From Spirochaetes bacterium ADurb.Bin110 (GTDB lineage Bacteria; Spirochaetota; Spirochaetia; Treponematales; Rectinemataceae), in NCBI GenBank assembly GCA_002070755.1, contig MWDY01000179.1:1-27855 (forward strand): 27,855 bases of DNA, written 5' to 3'. Positions 1 through 9,588 of the stretch are shown here, piece by piece. The position numbers were made by a program, and so were the translations under genes. The notes beneath the pieces were generated by a model. The model was not told the DNA's origin, made no database searches, and saw nothing but the letters and a program-made list of their open reading frames with translations. The stretch's first letter is position 1. Every line of letters begins with the position of its first letter.

Positions 1-117
1 AGTTGATGCGAGAGCATCGCGGCTTCTGCTAACTAGAGCAATGTTGAAAGCAAGAGCTCCTATGAGTGTGATGGCGAATACAACAATTGGCAAAACACGC
101 CATACATCGCGTTTCAT
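1..117 (-). CDS. N-terminus of a membrane-anchored protein, truncated by window start
   Basis: Only the first 39 codons lie in the window; the reading frame runs off base 1. The start is the ATG at 117-115, preceded on the minus strand by AAAAGGA at a 5-base spacing. The peptide begins MKRDVWRVLP, then has a single hydrophobic segment at about residues 9-30, followed by a charged stretch (SRSRDALAST). A short positive N-terminus, one membrane helix and then a polar region is typical of the first helix of chemotaxis receptors, histidine kinases or cyclases, and also of an uncleaved signal anchor. The visible part is too short to choose a family. A good promoter lies just upstream (157-184). 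Confidence 0.6.
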   Translation of the reverse strand, partial: MKRDVWRVLPIVVFAITLIGALAFNIALVSRSRDALAST

Positions 118-156
118 TTCATTCCTTTTCGGATAACAACGAATAATCCTAAAGCG

Positions 157-184
157 ATGATATCACAGCGATATGAACCTTCAA
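157..184 (-). promoter_or_regulatory. Sigma70-type promoter for the truncated membrane-protein gene
   Basis: On the minus strand the -35 box TTGAAG (184-179) and the -10 box TATCAT (162-157) are separated by 16 bases. They match the consensus at 4/6 and 5/6 positions. The predicted start site leaves a leader of roughly 30 bases before the ATG at 117. This is sequence matching only. Confidence 0.45.
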
Positions 185-277
185 ACTCCCTGGATTTTTG
201 AGAACGAAAGATTCTCTTGCCGTTCGATGCTAGCTCTACTCTTGTCGATAGATAGCAATTTCGTTAGCCTTTAACAT

Positions 278-1141
278 GTGGCAAATCATTTGTGCTCATT
301 CTTCTCGATCGAGCCATCCTCAATTAAGATCTTCTCATATGTAAGCCTTGACTCGACTATGGATGAAGCGCGCAGAATTCTTCAAAAGGGACTAGTAAAA
401 GATATTGCAATAGTGCGGGCTGATACTCAGACCGCAGGACGTGGTAGGATCGAAGGTCGAACATGGAGCGACATGCCAAAACATTCTCTTCTTATGACCA
501 TGATTCTTCCAAAAAGTTATAAGAATATTGCTGCAATACCCCTCCGCTCGGGGCTTGGCATAGTATGGGCATTGGAAAGAAGCTTGGAAGCTGCATCTTT
601 AGACACTCAAGCGTCCCCTAATCCTATAGTTAATCATGGAAAATATGGACAGGAACAAAAGCCATATTTCTCCTTGAAATGGCCAAATGACATAGTCGTT
701 CCCCTTTCTGCTGATTCTGGTCGCTTTGGTAAGCTTTGCGGAATCCTCTGCGAGCAGACTATAGACAATGTCTTTATTGGTATCGGGCTCAATCTCCTGA
801 AATCGAGCTATAGTGGACTCCAAACTGATCTCTCACCTTTCAGCTTAGAGGAAGCATTAGGGTTTGTTCCGCAAGCCTTTTCCAATCTCGACAATGCTGC
901 TTGCTCGATAACCGAGCATGTCCTTAAAGAACTCCATAATCCTAATTGGCATTCGGAATACGAGCATAGACTCTGGGGGTTAGGCGCTCCTATGCGCTTT
1001 CTTATTGGACACCCCCAGCTTGCACAGGAAGTAGACGGCATCTGTGAAGGTATCGATGAAAATGGAAGTCTCATTCTGAGCAATAATGGCGAGAAAAGAA
1101 CATTCGTCTCTGGAGAGATATCTCTACTCCGCCCTGTATGA
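278..1141 (+). CDS. birA: Biotin--[acetyl-CoA-carboxylase] ligase (BirA-type, no DNA-binding domain)
   Basis: This protein of 287 aa activates biotin to biotinyl-AMP and attaches it to the lysine of biotin carboxyl carrier proteins in the cytoplasm. Family motifs are visible in order: DST at 25-27, the biotinyl-AMP loop GRGR at 54-57 followed by W63, KWPND at 134-138, GKLCGIL at 151-157, GIGLNL at 168-173, and a short C-terminal beta domain after about 235. There is no N-terminal helix-turn-helix, so it is the class I, non-repressor form. Residues about 106-130 are an extra polar segment just before KWPND. The start is GTG at 278, the first possible start after an in-frame stop at 272; no clear ribosome site precedes it, so the exact start is uncertain. 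Its 3' end overlaps the convergent panE by 18 bases. Confidence 0.88.
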   Translation: MANHLCSFFSIEPSSIKIFSYVSLDSTMDEARRILQKGLVKDIAIVRADTQTAGRGRIEGRTWSDMPKHSLLMTMILPKSYKNIAAIPLRSGLGIVWALERSLEAASLDTQASPNPIVNHGKYGQEQKPYFSLKWPNDIVVPLSADSGRFGKLCGILCEQTIDNVFIGIGLNLLKSSYSGLQTDLSPFSLEEALGFVPQAFSNLDNAACSITEHVLKELHNPNWHSEYEHRLWGLGAPMRFLIGHPQLAQEVDGICEGIDENGSLILSNNGEKRTFVSGEISLLRPV

Positions 1142-2050
1142 ATCTTCGATAGCTCTAATAGCTTCGTATAAGATCGCATTTATGGGTACATTGAGACCAA
1201 TAGCTTTGGCAAGACGTATCATTGCCCCCGCAAAAGCATCGACCTCGGTCTGCCTTCTTGCTTCTACATCTTGAAGCATCGATGTCTTGCCCTCAGGAGC
1301 AAGTGTCTGTAAGACAGCGATGCCACGATCGATATCCGTTTCATTGAGATTAACGTCGAAGTGACTAGATAGTGCAATAACTTCCATCATTGTCTGCCTA
1401 AGAAGCTCCTGGCCATGGAGAGAGTCTTGAAAAAGGCGATACGGAGATCTTATCAAGGCAGACCATTGGTTAAGGCCAACATTGATCATAAATTTGAACC
1501 ATATCTCCTTTACTATATCCTCTGGCACCACAAAAGCGATATCGCTCGTACGAAAGAACTCTTCGAGGAGAGCTAGCTTAGGAGCATTCTTCTGTGCCTT
1601 CTCTTTCTCAAAGCCACAAAATATCTTACCCTTGGCTAGATATTGAACCCTATTCTCTTCACGAAGTGCATCGATGCCGAGGATCATTGCATATGGTACC
1701 CTATCCTCACCAAACTCCTTGCGGAGTCTTGGCACCGCATCTATTCCATTTAAGAGCGATAGAATAATAGTATTCGTGTTAATATACGGCCTCATCTCCT
1801 CTATGGCCTCTTCGAGACTGTAATTTTTCACTGCAACAATAATAAGGTCTGCTGGAGCTGCCTCTTGCTGGTCTTTTACAGGCAGGAAATACTGTTGGCC
1901 ATTTACGACAAATCCTTGCTTTAGATAGCGAGCTTTTCTCTCTCCATTGGCAGAGATTATCACCTGTTTACCCGCATCCTTGAGGCGCACAGCTATAGAA
2001 GCGCCGATTGCGCCAGCTCCAACTACTGCCACAGAAATGATCTCCTTCAT
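1124..2050 (-). CDS. panE: 2-dehydropantoate 2-reductase (ketopantoate reductase)
   Basis: This 308-aa enzyme reduces ketopantoate to pantoate with NADPH in pantothenate/CoA synthesis. The N-terminus carries the Rossmann motif GAGAIG (11-16). The C-terminal domain has K186 and N190 in the family block KFMIN and E269 in RQTEVD, which align with the catalytic Lys and substrate-binding Asn/Glu of known PanE enzymes. Length is normal. AAAGGA lies about 10 bases before the ATG. It follows hflX by 31 bases on the same strand, so the two are probably co-transcribed. No panB, panC or panD is nearby. Many PanE-like paralogues act on other 2-ketoacids, so the exact substrate is inferred. Confidence 0.85.
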   Translation of the reverse strand: MKEIISVAVVGAGAIGASIAVRLKDAGKQVIISANGERKARYLKQGFVVNGQQYFLPVKDQQEAAPADLIIVAVKNYSLEEAIEEMRPYINTNTIILSLLNGIDAVPRLRKEFGEDRVPYAMILGIDALREENRVQYLAKGKIFCGFEKEKAQKNAPKLALLEEFFRTSDIAFVVPEDIVKEIWFKFMINVGLNQWSALIRSPYRLFQDSLHGQELLRQTMMEVIALSSHFDVNLNETDIDRGIAVLQTLAPEGKTSMLQDVEARRQTEVDAFAGAMIRLAKAIGLNVPINAILYEAIRAIEDSYRAE

Positions 2051-2081
2051 TATAAAAACATCCTTTCAAATTAGTTTAGGA

Positions 2082-3401
2082 TTATGGCTTATTGGAATCC
2101 GCTAGAGGGAAAGCCCCATTATAGGCGTATTCCTGAACTGCCTTTATGAGTTTACGCGGAATGCGGCAACTAATCCAGGTAAATTCTTCATCATAGTGTT
2201 CATCGAGCACAGTAGCTTCGCGTAGAATGAGACTTACAATATGGTATTCAGCATGCGGAATGCGAAGTATCAATGGCTCCATTTGCTTCGTCAAGGCTTT
2301 CTGGATTTCCTTTACAAGCTCTCCAAGCCCTTCTCCAGTTTTTGCGGAAACTGCGATGCTTCCGGGGTATCGCGAAAGAAAAGCCTGCACTGTGTCCAGA
2401 TCTACAAGATCGATCTTATTCAACACGAGGATATACGGTATTTCGCCCGCTCCAATATCGGATAGAACCTGCCTTGTAGTTTCGATATGAACATCTATAC
2501 TTCTATCCGAGGCATCGGCTACGTGAATCAGAACATCCGCAAGGCTAGCCTCTTCCAAAGTGCTGTGAAATGCCTCCACGAGCCCAGGCGGCAAATTGCG
2601 GATAAAGCCAACGGTATCCGTAATGAGTAAGGTCTGCCCCCTAACGAATTGTATTCTTCTAGTTGTTGGATCGAGCGTAGCAAATAGTTTGTCTTCTGCA
2701 TGCACACTTGCCGAAGTGAGCGCATTTAAAAGGCTCGATTTTCCTGTATTGGTGTAACCTACAATGGCAGCCCTTGGCACACCGCTTTTCTCTCTGCGCT
2801 TGCGCTGGACGGCTCTTTCTTTGCGAACCGTCTCCAATTCGCCTTTTATTTCATGAATTCTTCTTTCGATCTCTCTTCTATCGAGCTCTAGCTTTTGCTC
2901 GCCGGAACCCTTTGTGCCATAGCGCCCTCCGCGCTGCTGCATCAGGTCATTGTAGGAGTGGGCAAGACGCGGCAATGTATATTCGAGCTGAGCAAGTTCG
3001 ACCTGTAAACTGGCTTCCTTAGTAAAAGCCCTCGATGCGAATATTTTGATTATGAGTTCTGCTCGATCATAGACTTTTTTGGAAGATAGCTTTTCCCAGT
3101 TTCGCTGCTGCACCGGGCTTAACACATGATCGAAGATTATGGTATCTGCACCTGCTTGATCGGCAGCATCGGCTATCTCTTGCGCCTTTCCAGTTCCTAC
3201 TAGCAGAGATGATGTAGATTCACGAAGAAGTATCAACATCTCTCCTACCACTTCCTGACCAAGTGTATCGGTAAGCCTATGCAGCTCATCGAGTAGTTCG
3301 TGCGCTTCTGGCTTAGGTATCTCGCTCGATGCTACGCCGATGAGGAATACACGGGAGGCCTCAGAAATGCCTTTGACTCCTGTCATTCTTATATTCATCA
3401 T
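2082..3401 (-). CDS. hflX: GTPase HflX (ribosome-associated)
   Basis: HflX binds the 50S subunit or 70S ribosome and splits stalled or stressed ribosomes using GTP. In 439 aa one sees the N-terminal nucleotide-binding-like domain, the glycine-rich HflX linker around 157-170 (GGRYGTKGSGE), a helical stretch to about 205, and then the G domain: G1 GYTNTGKS at 215-222, G3 DTVGF at 262-266, G4 NKID at 328-331, G5 SAK at 352-354. A C-terminal domain of about 60 residues follows. Two ATGs (3401, 3398) open the frame with no Shine-Dalgarno site. A -10-like TAAAAT sits only 3 bases upstream of the first ATG, so the message may be leaderless or the real start may be slightly internal. First gene of a probable hflX-panE operon. 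Confidence 0.93.
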   Translation of the reverse strand: MMNIRMTGVKGISEASRVFLIGVASSEIPKPEAHELLDELHRLTDTLGQEVVGEMLILLRESTSSLLVGTGKAQEIADAADQAGADTIIFDHVLSPVQQRNWEKLSSKKVYDRAELIIKIFASRAFTKEASLQVELAQLEYTLPRLAHSYNDLMQQRGGRYGTKGSGEQKLELDRREIERRIHEIKGELETVRKERAVQRKRREKSGVPRAAIVGYTNTGKSSLLNALTSASVHAEDKLFATLDPTTRRIQFVRGQTLLITDTVGFIRNLPPGLVEAFHSTLEEASLADVLIHVADASDRSIDVHIETTRQVLSDIGAGEIPYILVLNKIDLVDLDTVQAFLSRYPGSIAVSAKTGEGLGELVKEIQKALTKQMEPLILRIPHAEYHIVSLILREATVLDEHYDEEFTWISCRIPRKLIKAVQEYAYNGAFPLADSNKP

Positions 3402-3505
3402 TGTATTTTACACAATTCATGCAGATATGACATCAGCCTCGACGCCACGGCTTTTTAGGTGCTACAATATAACAATTCCCAACCAATATCAAAGGAGGAG
3501 TTCTT

Positions 3506-4876
3506 ATGCCTCTTCAAAAATCGGATCTCAGCGATGCAGTGATCAATACTTATTATGCGGTGCGAGGGCCAATTGTAGCTCGTGCACAACAACTTGAGAA
3601 TTCTGGTAAGGAGATCATCTATTGCAATATTGGAAACCCCCAAGCCCTTAAGCAAAAGCCGCTTAGCTTTGTTCGAAACACTCTCGCAGCCTGCGAACAG
3701 CCTGAACTACTAAAGAGCTCTAATAGCGCTTTTATGGAAGATGTCAGAGAAAAAGCACACTATATCCTCGAACAATCGAAGCATGGACTAGGAGCTTATT
3801 CTGAGTCTAAAGGACTTGGATTTGTGCGCAAGGCTATTGCAGATTTCATAATATCGCGCGATAGCTTTGATGGAGTGAAACAGATTGCAGATTTCGAGCA
3901 TATCTATCTTACTGATGGCGCCTCCAAAGGCGTCCAAGCAGCGCTCACTCTTCTTATTGCAAAAAAGAATGATGGTATTCTAATTCCTATACCGCAGTAT
4001 CCTCTCTATTCTGCAACACTCACTCTCTATGGTGGACAACAGATAGGTTACTATCTGGATGAAGAATCGGGCTGGAGCCTCGATGAGCAGATGCTCGAAA
4101 ATGCAATGCAGGAAGCTCTAACCAAAGGTGTTCGCGTTCGCGCCATCGTGGTAATAAATCCTGGCAATCCTACTGGAGGAGTGCTCAACGAAAATAATAT
4201 CCGCATGGTGATACGTTTTGCAAAGAAGCACAATCTCACGATTCTCGCCGACGAGGTATACCAAGAAAACATATATAAGCCAGGAGCCCATTTTATTTCA
4301 TTTGCACATGTTATGAGCTCTATGCAAGAGAAAGAGGTAAGTCTTTTCAGCTTCCATTCGGTATCAAAAGGATTCTTTGGTGAATGTGGGCATCGTGGCG
4401 GGTACATGGAGGTACGGAATGTACCATCAGAGGTTGTGGATCAAATCACTAAGCTTCAATCGATTTCGCTCTGCGCCAATTTGCCAGGGCAGATCCTTGC
4501 TTACCTTATGGTAAGCCCTCCAAAACCTGGAGATCCGAGTTTCCAGCAATTTACCGATGAGCGAAACGCAATCCTAACCGAATTGGCAAAGCGCGCAAAG
4601 ATGCTGGAGGAAGGGCTTAATCGCATTTCCGGCTATCGCTGTCAACCCATAGATGGAGCTATGTATGCTTTCCCCTCGATTGCTCTGCCGTCTGGGAAAA
4701 GCGATGATGACTACTGCATGGCCCTTCTAGAGCAGACTGGGGTCTGTGTAGTACCTGGCAGTGGCTTTGGACAGAAGCCAAGCACTGCTCATTTCCGCAC
4801 CACTATTCTTCCGCCAACAAAACAAATCGAAAGAGTCATCGATGCTCTTGAGAGATTTCATGGAACATGGAAATGA
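3506..4876 (+). CDS. Alanine aminotransferase, eukaryote-like PLP class I/II
   Basis: Predicted to transfer the amino group between alanine and 2-oxoglutarate, giving pyruvate and glutamate. The 456-aa sequence resembles plant and animal alanine aminotransferase more than the shorter bacterial AlaA/AspC enzymes. It has an N-terminal CNIGNPQAL block (40-48), TDGASKGVQ (136-144), the long PIPQYPLYSAT block (161-171), INPGNPTG (217-224), LADEVYQ (247-253, with D249 holding the PLP pyridine nitrogen) and SVSKGFFGECGHRGGY (285-300). K288 is the PLP Schiff-base lysine. The start is fixed by a strong AAAGGAGG 7 bases before the ATG. It is divergent from hflX across 104 bases; TACAATATAAC at 3463-3473 could supply a -10 box, but no good -35 was found. 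Confidence 0.88.
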   Translation: MPLQKSDLSDAVINTYYAVRGPIVARAQQLENSGKEIIYCNIGNPQALKQKPLSFVRNTLAACEQPELLKSSNSAFMEDVREKAHYILEQSKHGLGAYSESKGLGFVRKAIADFIISRDSFDGVKQIADFEHIYLTDGASKGVQAALTLLIAKKNDGILIPIPQYPLYSATLTLYGGQQIGYYLDEESGWSLDEQMLENAMQEALTKGVRVRAIVVINPGNPTGGVLNENNIRMVIRFAKKHNLTILADEVYQENIYKPGAHFISFAHVMSSMQEKEVSLFSFHSVSKGFFGECGHRGGYMEVRNVPSEVVDQITKLQSISLCANLPGQILAYLMVSPPKPGDPSFQQFTDERNAILTELAKRAKMLEEGLNRISGYRCQPIDGAMYAFPSIALPSGKSDDDYCMALLEQTGVCVVPGSGFGQKPSTAHFRTTILPPTKQIERVIDALERFHGTWK

Positions 4877-4887
4877 CTTTTTTAGCG

Positions 4888-5619
4888 TTATGACCATCTC
4901 GTGCGCACTTTCCGCAACTGAGCAAGAGTTGCCTTGAAATCGCGCGGGAACGGAGCCTCTATTATTAGTCCTTCCTTGGTTTTTGGGTGGACAAAGCTCA
5001 CTTTTGCAGAATGCAAAGCCGTTCGGCTGATAAGAGGCCTTTCCTCGTATGCATCTCCTTTCCAACCAGTTTTTAGCGCAGAAAGCAAAAGAGGAGCTCC
5101 ATTGCCATATAAAGGATCCGCAACAATAGCAAGCCCAGAAGCTGCAAGATGCACGCGTATCTGATGTGTTCTGCCGGTTTCGGGAATAGCAAGCACAAGA
5201 GCAAAGCCCCTAAATCTCTCTATTACTTCGAAGCGAGTCTTGGCTTCTTTACCTTTTGATGCATCGATAATCGTGCGATGAAGTCTGTCGCCATCAGCAC
5301 GAAGCGGAATTTCCACTTCCCATGCATCAGACTCTGGTTCACCATGTACTATCGTAAAGTATATTTTCTCTACTTTATGAGTCGAAAAATCGCTGCTGAT
5401 TACGCGATGTGCCGCCTCATTTCGCGCATATAGCAAAACGCCAGTGGTGTCTTTATCGATTCGATGCACCGGCATAAGTCTGCCAAATTGACTTTGAAGA
5501 AGCTGCTGTGCGACAGGAACGCTTGGATCCCAGCGATCAGGTATTGCAAGCATTCCTGCAGGCTTGTCGATGGCAAGGAGATCTTGATCTGCATAAAGGA
5601 TTGGACATAATTCTTTCAC
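4888..5619 (-). CDS. RluA-family pseudouridine synthase
   Basis: This 243-aa enzyme would isomerise uridine to pseudouridine in rRNA or tRNA. Motif II, HRIDKDTTG (52-60), contains the catalytic aspartate D55. The downstream family block RTHQIRVHLAASG and the DPLYG motif are present near 170-195. There is no N-terminal S4 domain, so it is the short RluA/TruC-like form; the target nucleotide cannot be told from sequence. The start is GTG at 5619, with no visible ribosome site. TATGAT about 13 bases upstream could be the -10 of a promoter giving a very short leader. It converges on the aminotransferase with only 11 bases between stop codons and no clear terminator. Confidence 0.88.
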   Translation of the reverse strand: MKELCPILYADQDLLAIDKPAGMLAIPDRWDPSVPVAQQLLQSQFGRLMPVHRIDKDTTGVLLYARNEAAHRVISSDFSTHKVEKIYFTIVHGEPESDAWEVEIPLRADGDRLHRTIIDASKGKEAKTRFEVIERFRGFALVLAIPETGRTHQIRVHLAASGLAIVADPLYGNGAPLLLSALKTGWKGDAYEERPLISRTALHSAKVSFVHPKTKEGLIIEAPFPRDFKATLAQLRKVRTRWS

Positions 5620-5747
5620 GACTGCAAATGTATCATAGATTCTCTATTGTTTCTCTATCTCGAATCTCTTGTATCGGAAATAAGTTAAGCAGATCTCAGG
5701 CCTTTTATCATGATAATATGCGAAAAGCTCCTTATATTGGCATCCTC

Positions 5748-5776
5748 TTGCCGATTTCTATCATTTTTTATATCTT
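5748..5776 (+). promoter_or_regulatory. Tentative groEL promoter
   Basis: TTGCCG (5748-5753), 17 bases, TATCTT (5771-5776). Each box matches the sigma70 consensus at 4 of 6 positions, so this is only the best candidate in the 269-base gap between the RluA-family gene and groEL. It would leave a leader of about 105 bases that carries the nested inverted repeat at 5822-5853. Confidence 0.3.
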
Positions 5777-5821
5777 ATTACAGGCCTATAAAAGCCGATC
5801 CAAAGTAAATATCCGGTTTCA

Positions 5822-7526
<1,705 letters not shown>

Positions 7527-7555
7527 GAATAGTCATAGAATCATCATTCGAAGCA

Positions 7556-7588
7556 AAGAAAGGCGCCCCGAAAAAGGGCGCCTTTCTT
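7556..7588 (+). terminator. Strong intrinsic terminator after groEL
   Basis: A perfect 13-bp stem, AAGAAAGGCGCCC (7556-7568) with GGGCGCCTTTCTT (7576-7588), closes a 7-base loop CGAAAAA and is followed by TTCTTGTTTAT. It starts 30 bases after the groEL stop. It also lies just past the end of the convergent ABC exporter operon and may stop transcription from both sides, although the U-rich tail is better on the plus strand. Confidence 0.85.
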
Positions 7589-7635
7589 GTTTATATTATG
7601 TCATCCAAATTCGATTAGGAAAAAACTAAAGGCTC

Positions 7636-9588
7636 CTATAGGCTTGAAGCACTGATAGCAAGTCGGCCTTCTTCGCCATTCTGATCGAACTGGCTATTAT
7701 AGAGCTCGGCATAGAAGCCGCTCTTATTGAGCAACTCTTCATGCCTACCTTGTTCGACGATATCTCCGTGATCCATAACAAGAATGAGATCCGCATCTCT
7801 AATCGTAGAGAGTCGGTGCGCAATAACAAAGCTAGTCCTGCCCTGCATCAGCAATCCCATAGCTCTCTGAATCAAGAGCTCGGTGTGAGTATCAACATTA
7901 CTCGTCGCCTCGTCTAGAATAAGCATAGGAGGCTGAGCGAGCATGGCACGCGCAATAGTCAATAACTGCATTTGCCCTTGTGAAATATTGGTTGTCTCCT
8001 CATTTATCTCGAGATTATAACCATCGGGCAAAGCTCGCACAAAATGATCCACATGGGCAGCCTTGGCAGCTTCGACGATTTCAGCATCGGTCGCTTCGCG
8101 CTTGCCATAAGCGATGTTTTCCTTAACTGTCCCCGAAAAAAGCCAAGTGTCCTGTAATACCATGCCAAACCAAGAACGTACCACAGAGCGTGGCAAACTG
8201 CTAATTGGTATATCGTCGACAAGTATCTCTCCACTATCCGGATCATAGAATCGCATAAGTAGTTTTACCAATGTCGTCTTGCCAGCACCTGTTGGACCCA
8301 CAATAGCCACTTTTTGGCCGGGCAAGATAGTTGCGCTGAAATCCTTGATGATAGGCTGTTCAGGCAAATAGCCAAAGCGAACATGGCGGAACTCGACTTT
8401 GCCTTTAATGCTCTTTGGTGGTTCGACAAGAGCTCCCTTTTGTCCAACCTCTATCGATACATCCTTTTCTTCCTCCGAAGCTAATAAATCAAAGATTCGC
8501 TCTGCGGCTGCCGCAGTCTGTTGCAAGACATTCGAAATATTCGCAATCTGGACTATTGGCTGTGTAAACTGTCGTACATACTGAAGAAAAGCCTGAATGT
8601 CCCCAACTGTCACCACCCTCTTTGCTGCAAGCCAGCCTCCGCTTACTGCAACCGCTACATATCCGATATTCCCAACAAAATTCATAAGCGGCATCATGAT
8701 GCTCGAAAGAAAGTGACTTTTCCAAGCCGACTGATAGAGAGTCGAATTGAGCTCATTGAAAGTTTTTATGGCCTTCTCTTCTCCTCCATAGGCTTTGACA
8801 ACTATATGGGAACTAAAAATCTCTTCGATATGACCATTCACATGCCCAAGGTATTCTTGCTGAATCCTGAAGTACTTTTGAGAGCGCTTTACTATGACTC
8901 GAACAACTATCAGCGATAGAGGAATTGTCACCAATGCTACTATCGTCATCTGCCAGCTGATAGTGAGCATCATCACGAAAACACCAATGATGGTCATGAT
9001 CGAGTGGATCATCTGGGAAATAGTCTGAGTAAGTGTCTGGTTCACTACATCAACATCGTTTGTGATTCGTGAAAGAATTTCTCCATGATTAGTGTTGTCA
9101 AAAGCCCTGAAAGGCATTCGATTTATTTTTGCTAAAATATCCTTGCGAAATGAATAGGTAATCTTGACCGCAATGCCAGATAGAACCCAGCCCTGTAAGT
9201 ATTGAAGAATAGAGGAAGAAAGATATAGAGCCAATGCTGTCAAGAGAATGGTCTTGATTTTTGCAAAGTCGATATCCCCAGTCCTTGTCAACTTCTTGAC
9301 AACTCCTTCAAAGAGCGCTGTTGTAGCATTTCCAAGAACCTTCGGACCTAGTATTGCAAGAATAGTCGATACTATTGCGAAGATCATCACACAAAGAATT
9401 GGCCAGCGATAAGGACCTAGATAAGCGATGAGCTTCTTCATTGTGCCTTTGAAATCTCTCGACTTTTCGCCAGCCATTAGTGCCCTACGGCCAGGGCGAA
9501 GCGGCCTTGTTTGCGGTTTTTTTTGCATCTGTGTTTCGGAGAAAGCGGATGTATTATTCATGTTTTCATGATTCTCGTTGGTATTCAT
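7636..9588 (-). CDS. ABC exporter half-transporter, subunit with the catalytic ATP site
   Basis: Second gene of a two-gene multidrug/lipid-type exporter operon. The 650-aa protein has a long polar N-terminus (about 1-50, rich in Asn, Gln and Arg), six membrane helices between about 60 and 345, and one nucleotide-binding domain. Walker A GPTGAGKT is at 431-438, the Q-loop LQD near 478, Walker B LILDE ends with a normal catalytic glutamate E560, and the H-loop histidine is H591. The signature is degenerate: ISQGQ (535-539) in place of LSGGQ. With the partner subunit this predicts one consensus and one degenerate ATP site, as in TM287/288, LmrCD and BmrCD. The start is fixed by AGGAGG 7 bases upstream, and its ATG overlaps the partner's TGA (ATGA). 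Substrate unknown. Confidence 0.9.
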   Translation of the reverse strand: MNTNENHENMNNTSAFSETQMQKKPQTRPLRPGRRALMAGEKSRDFKGTMKKLIAYLGPYRWPILCVMIFAIVSTILAILGPKVLGNATTALFEGVVKKLTRTGDIDFAKIKTILLTALALYLSSSILQYLQGWVLSGIAVKITYSFRKDILAKINRMPFRAFDNTNHGEILSRITNDVDVVNQTLTQTISQMIHSIMTIIGVFVMMLTISWQMTIVALVTIPLSLIVVRVIVKRSQKYFRIQQEYLGHVNGHIEEIFSSHIVVKAYGGEEKAIKTFNELNSTLYQSAWKSHFLSSIMMPLMNFVGNIGYVAVAVSGGWLAAKRVVTVGDIQAFLQYVRQFTQPIVQIANISNVLQQTAAAAERIFDLLASEEEKDVSIEVGQKGALVEPPKSIKGKVEFRHVRFGYLPEQPIIKDFSATILPGQKVAIVGPTGAGKTTLVKLLMRFYDPDSGEILVDDIPISSLPRSVVRSWFGMVLQDTWLFSGTVKENIAYGKREATDAEIVEAAKAAHVDHFVRALPDGYNLEINEETTNISQGQMQLLTIARAMLAQPPMLILDEATSNVDTHTELLIQRAMGLLMQGRTSFVIAHRLSTIRDADLILVMDHGDIVEQGRHEELLNKSGFYAELYNSQFDQNGEEGRLAISASSL

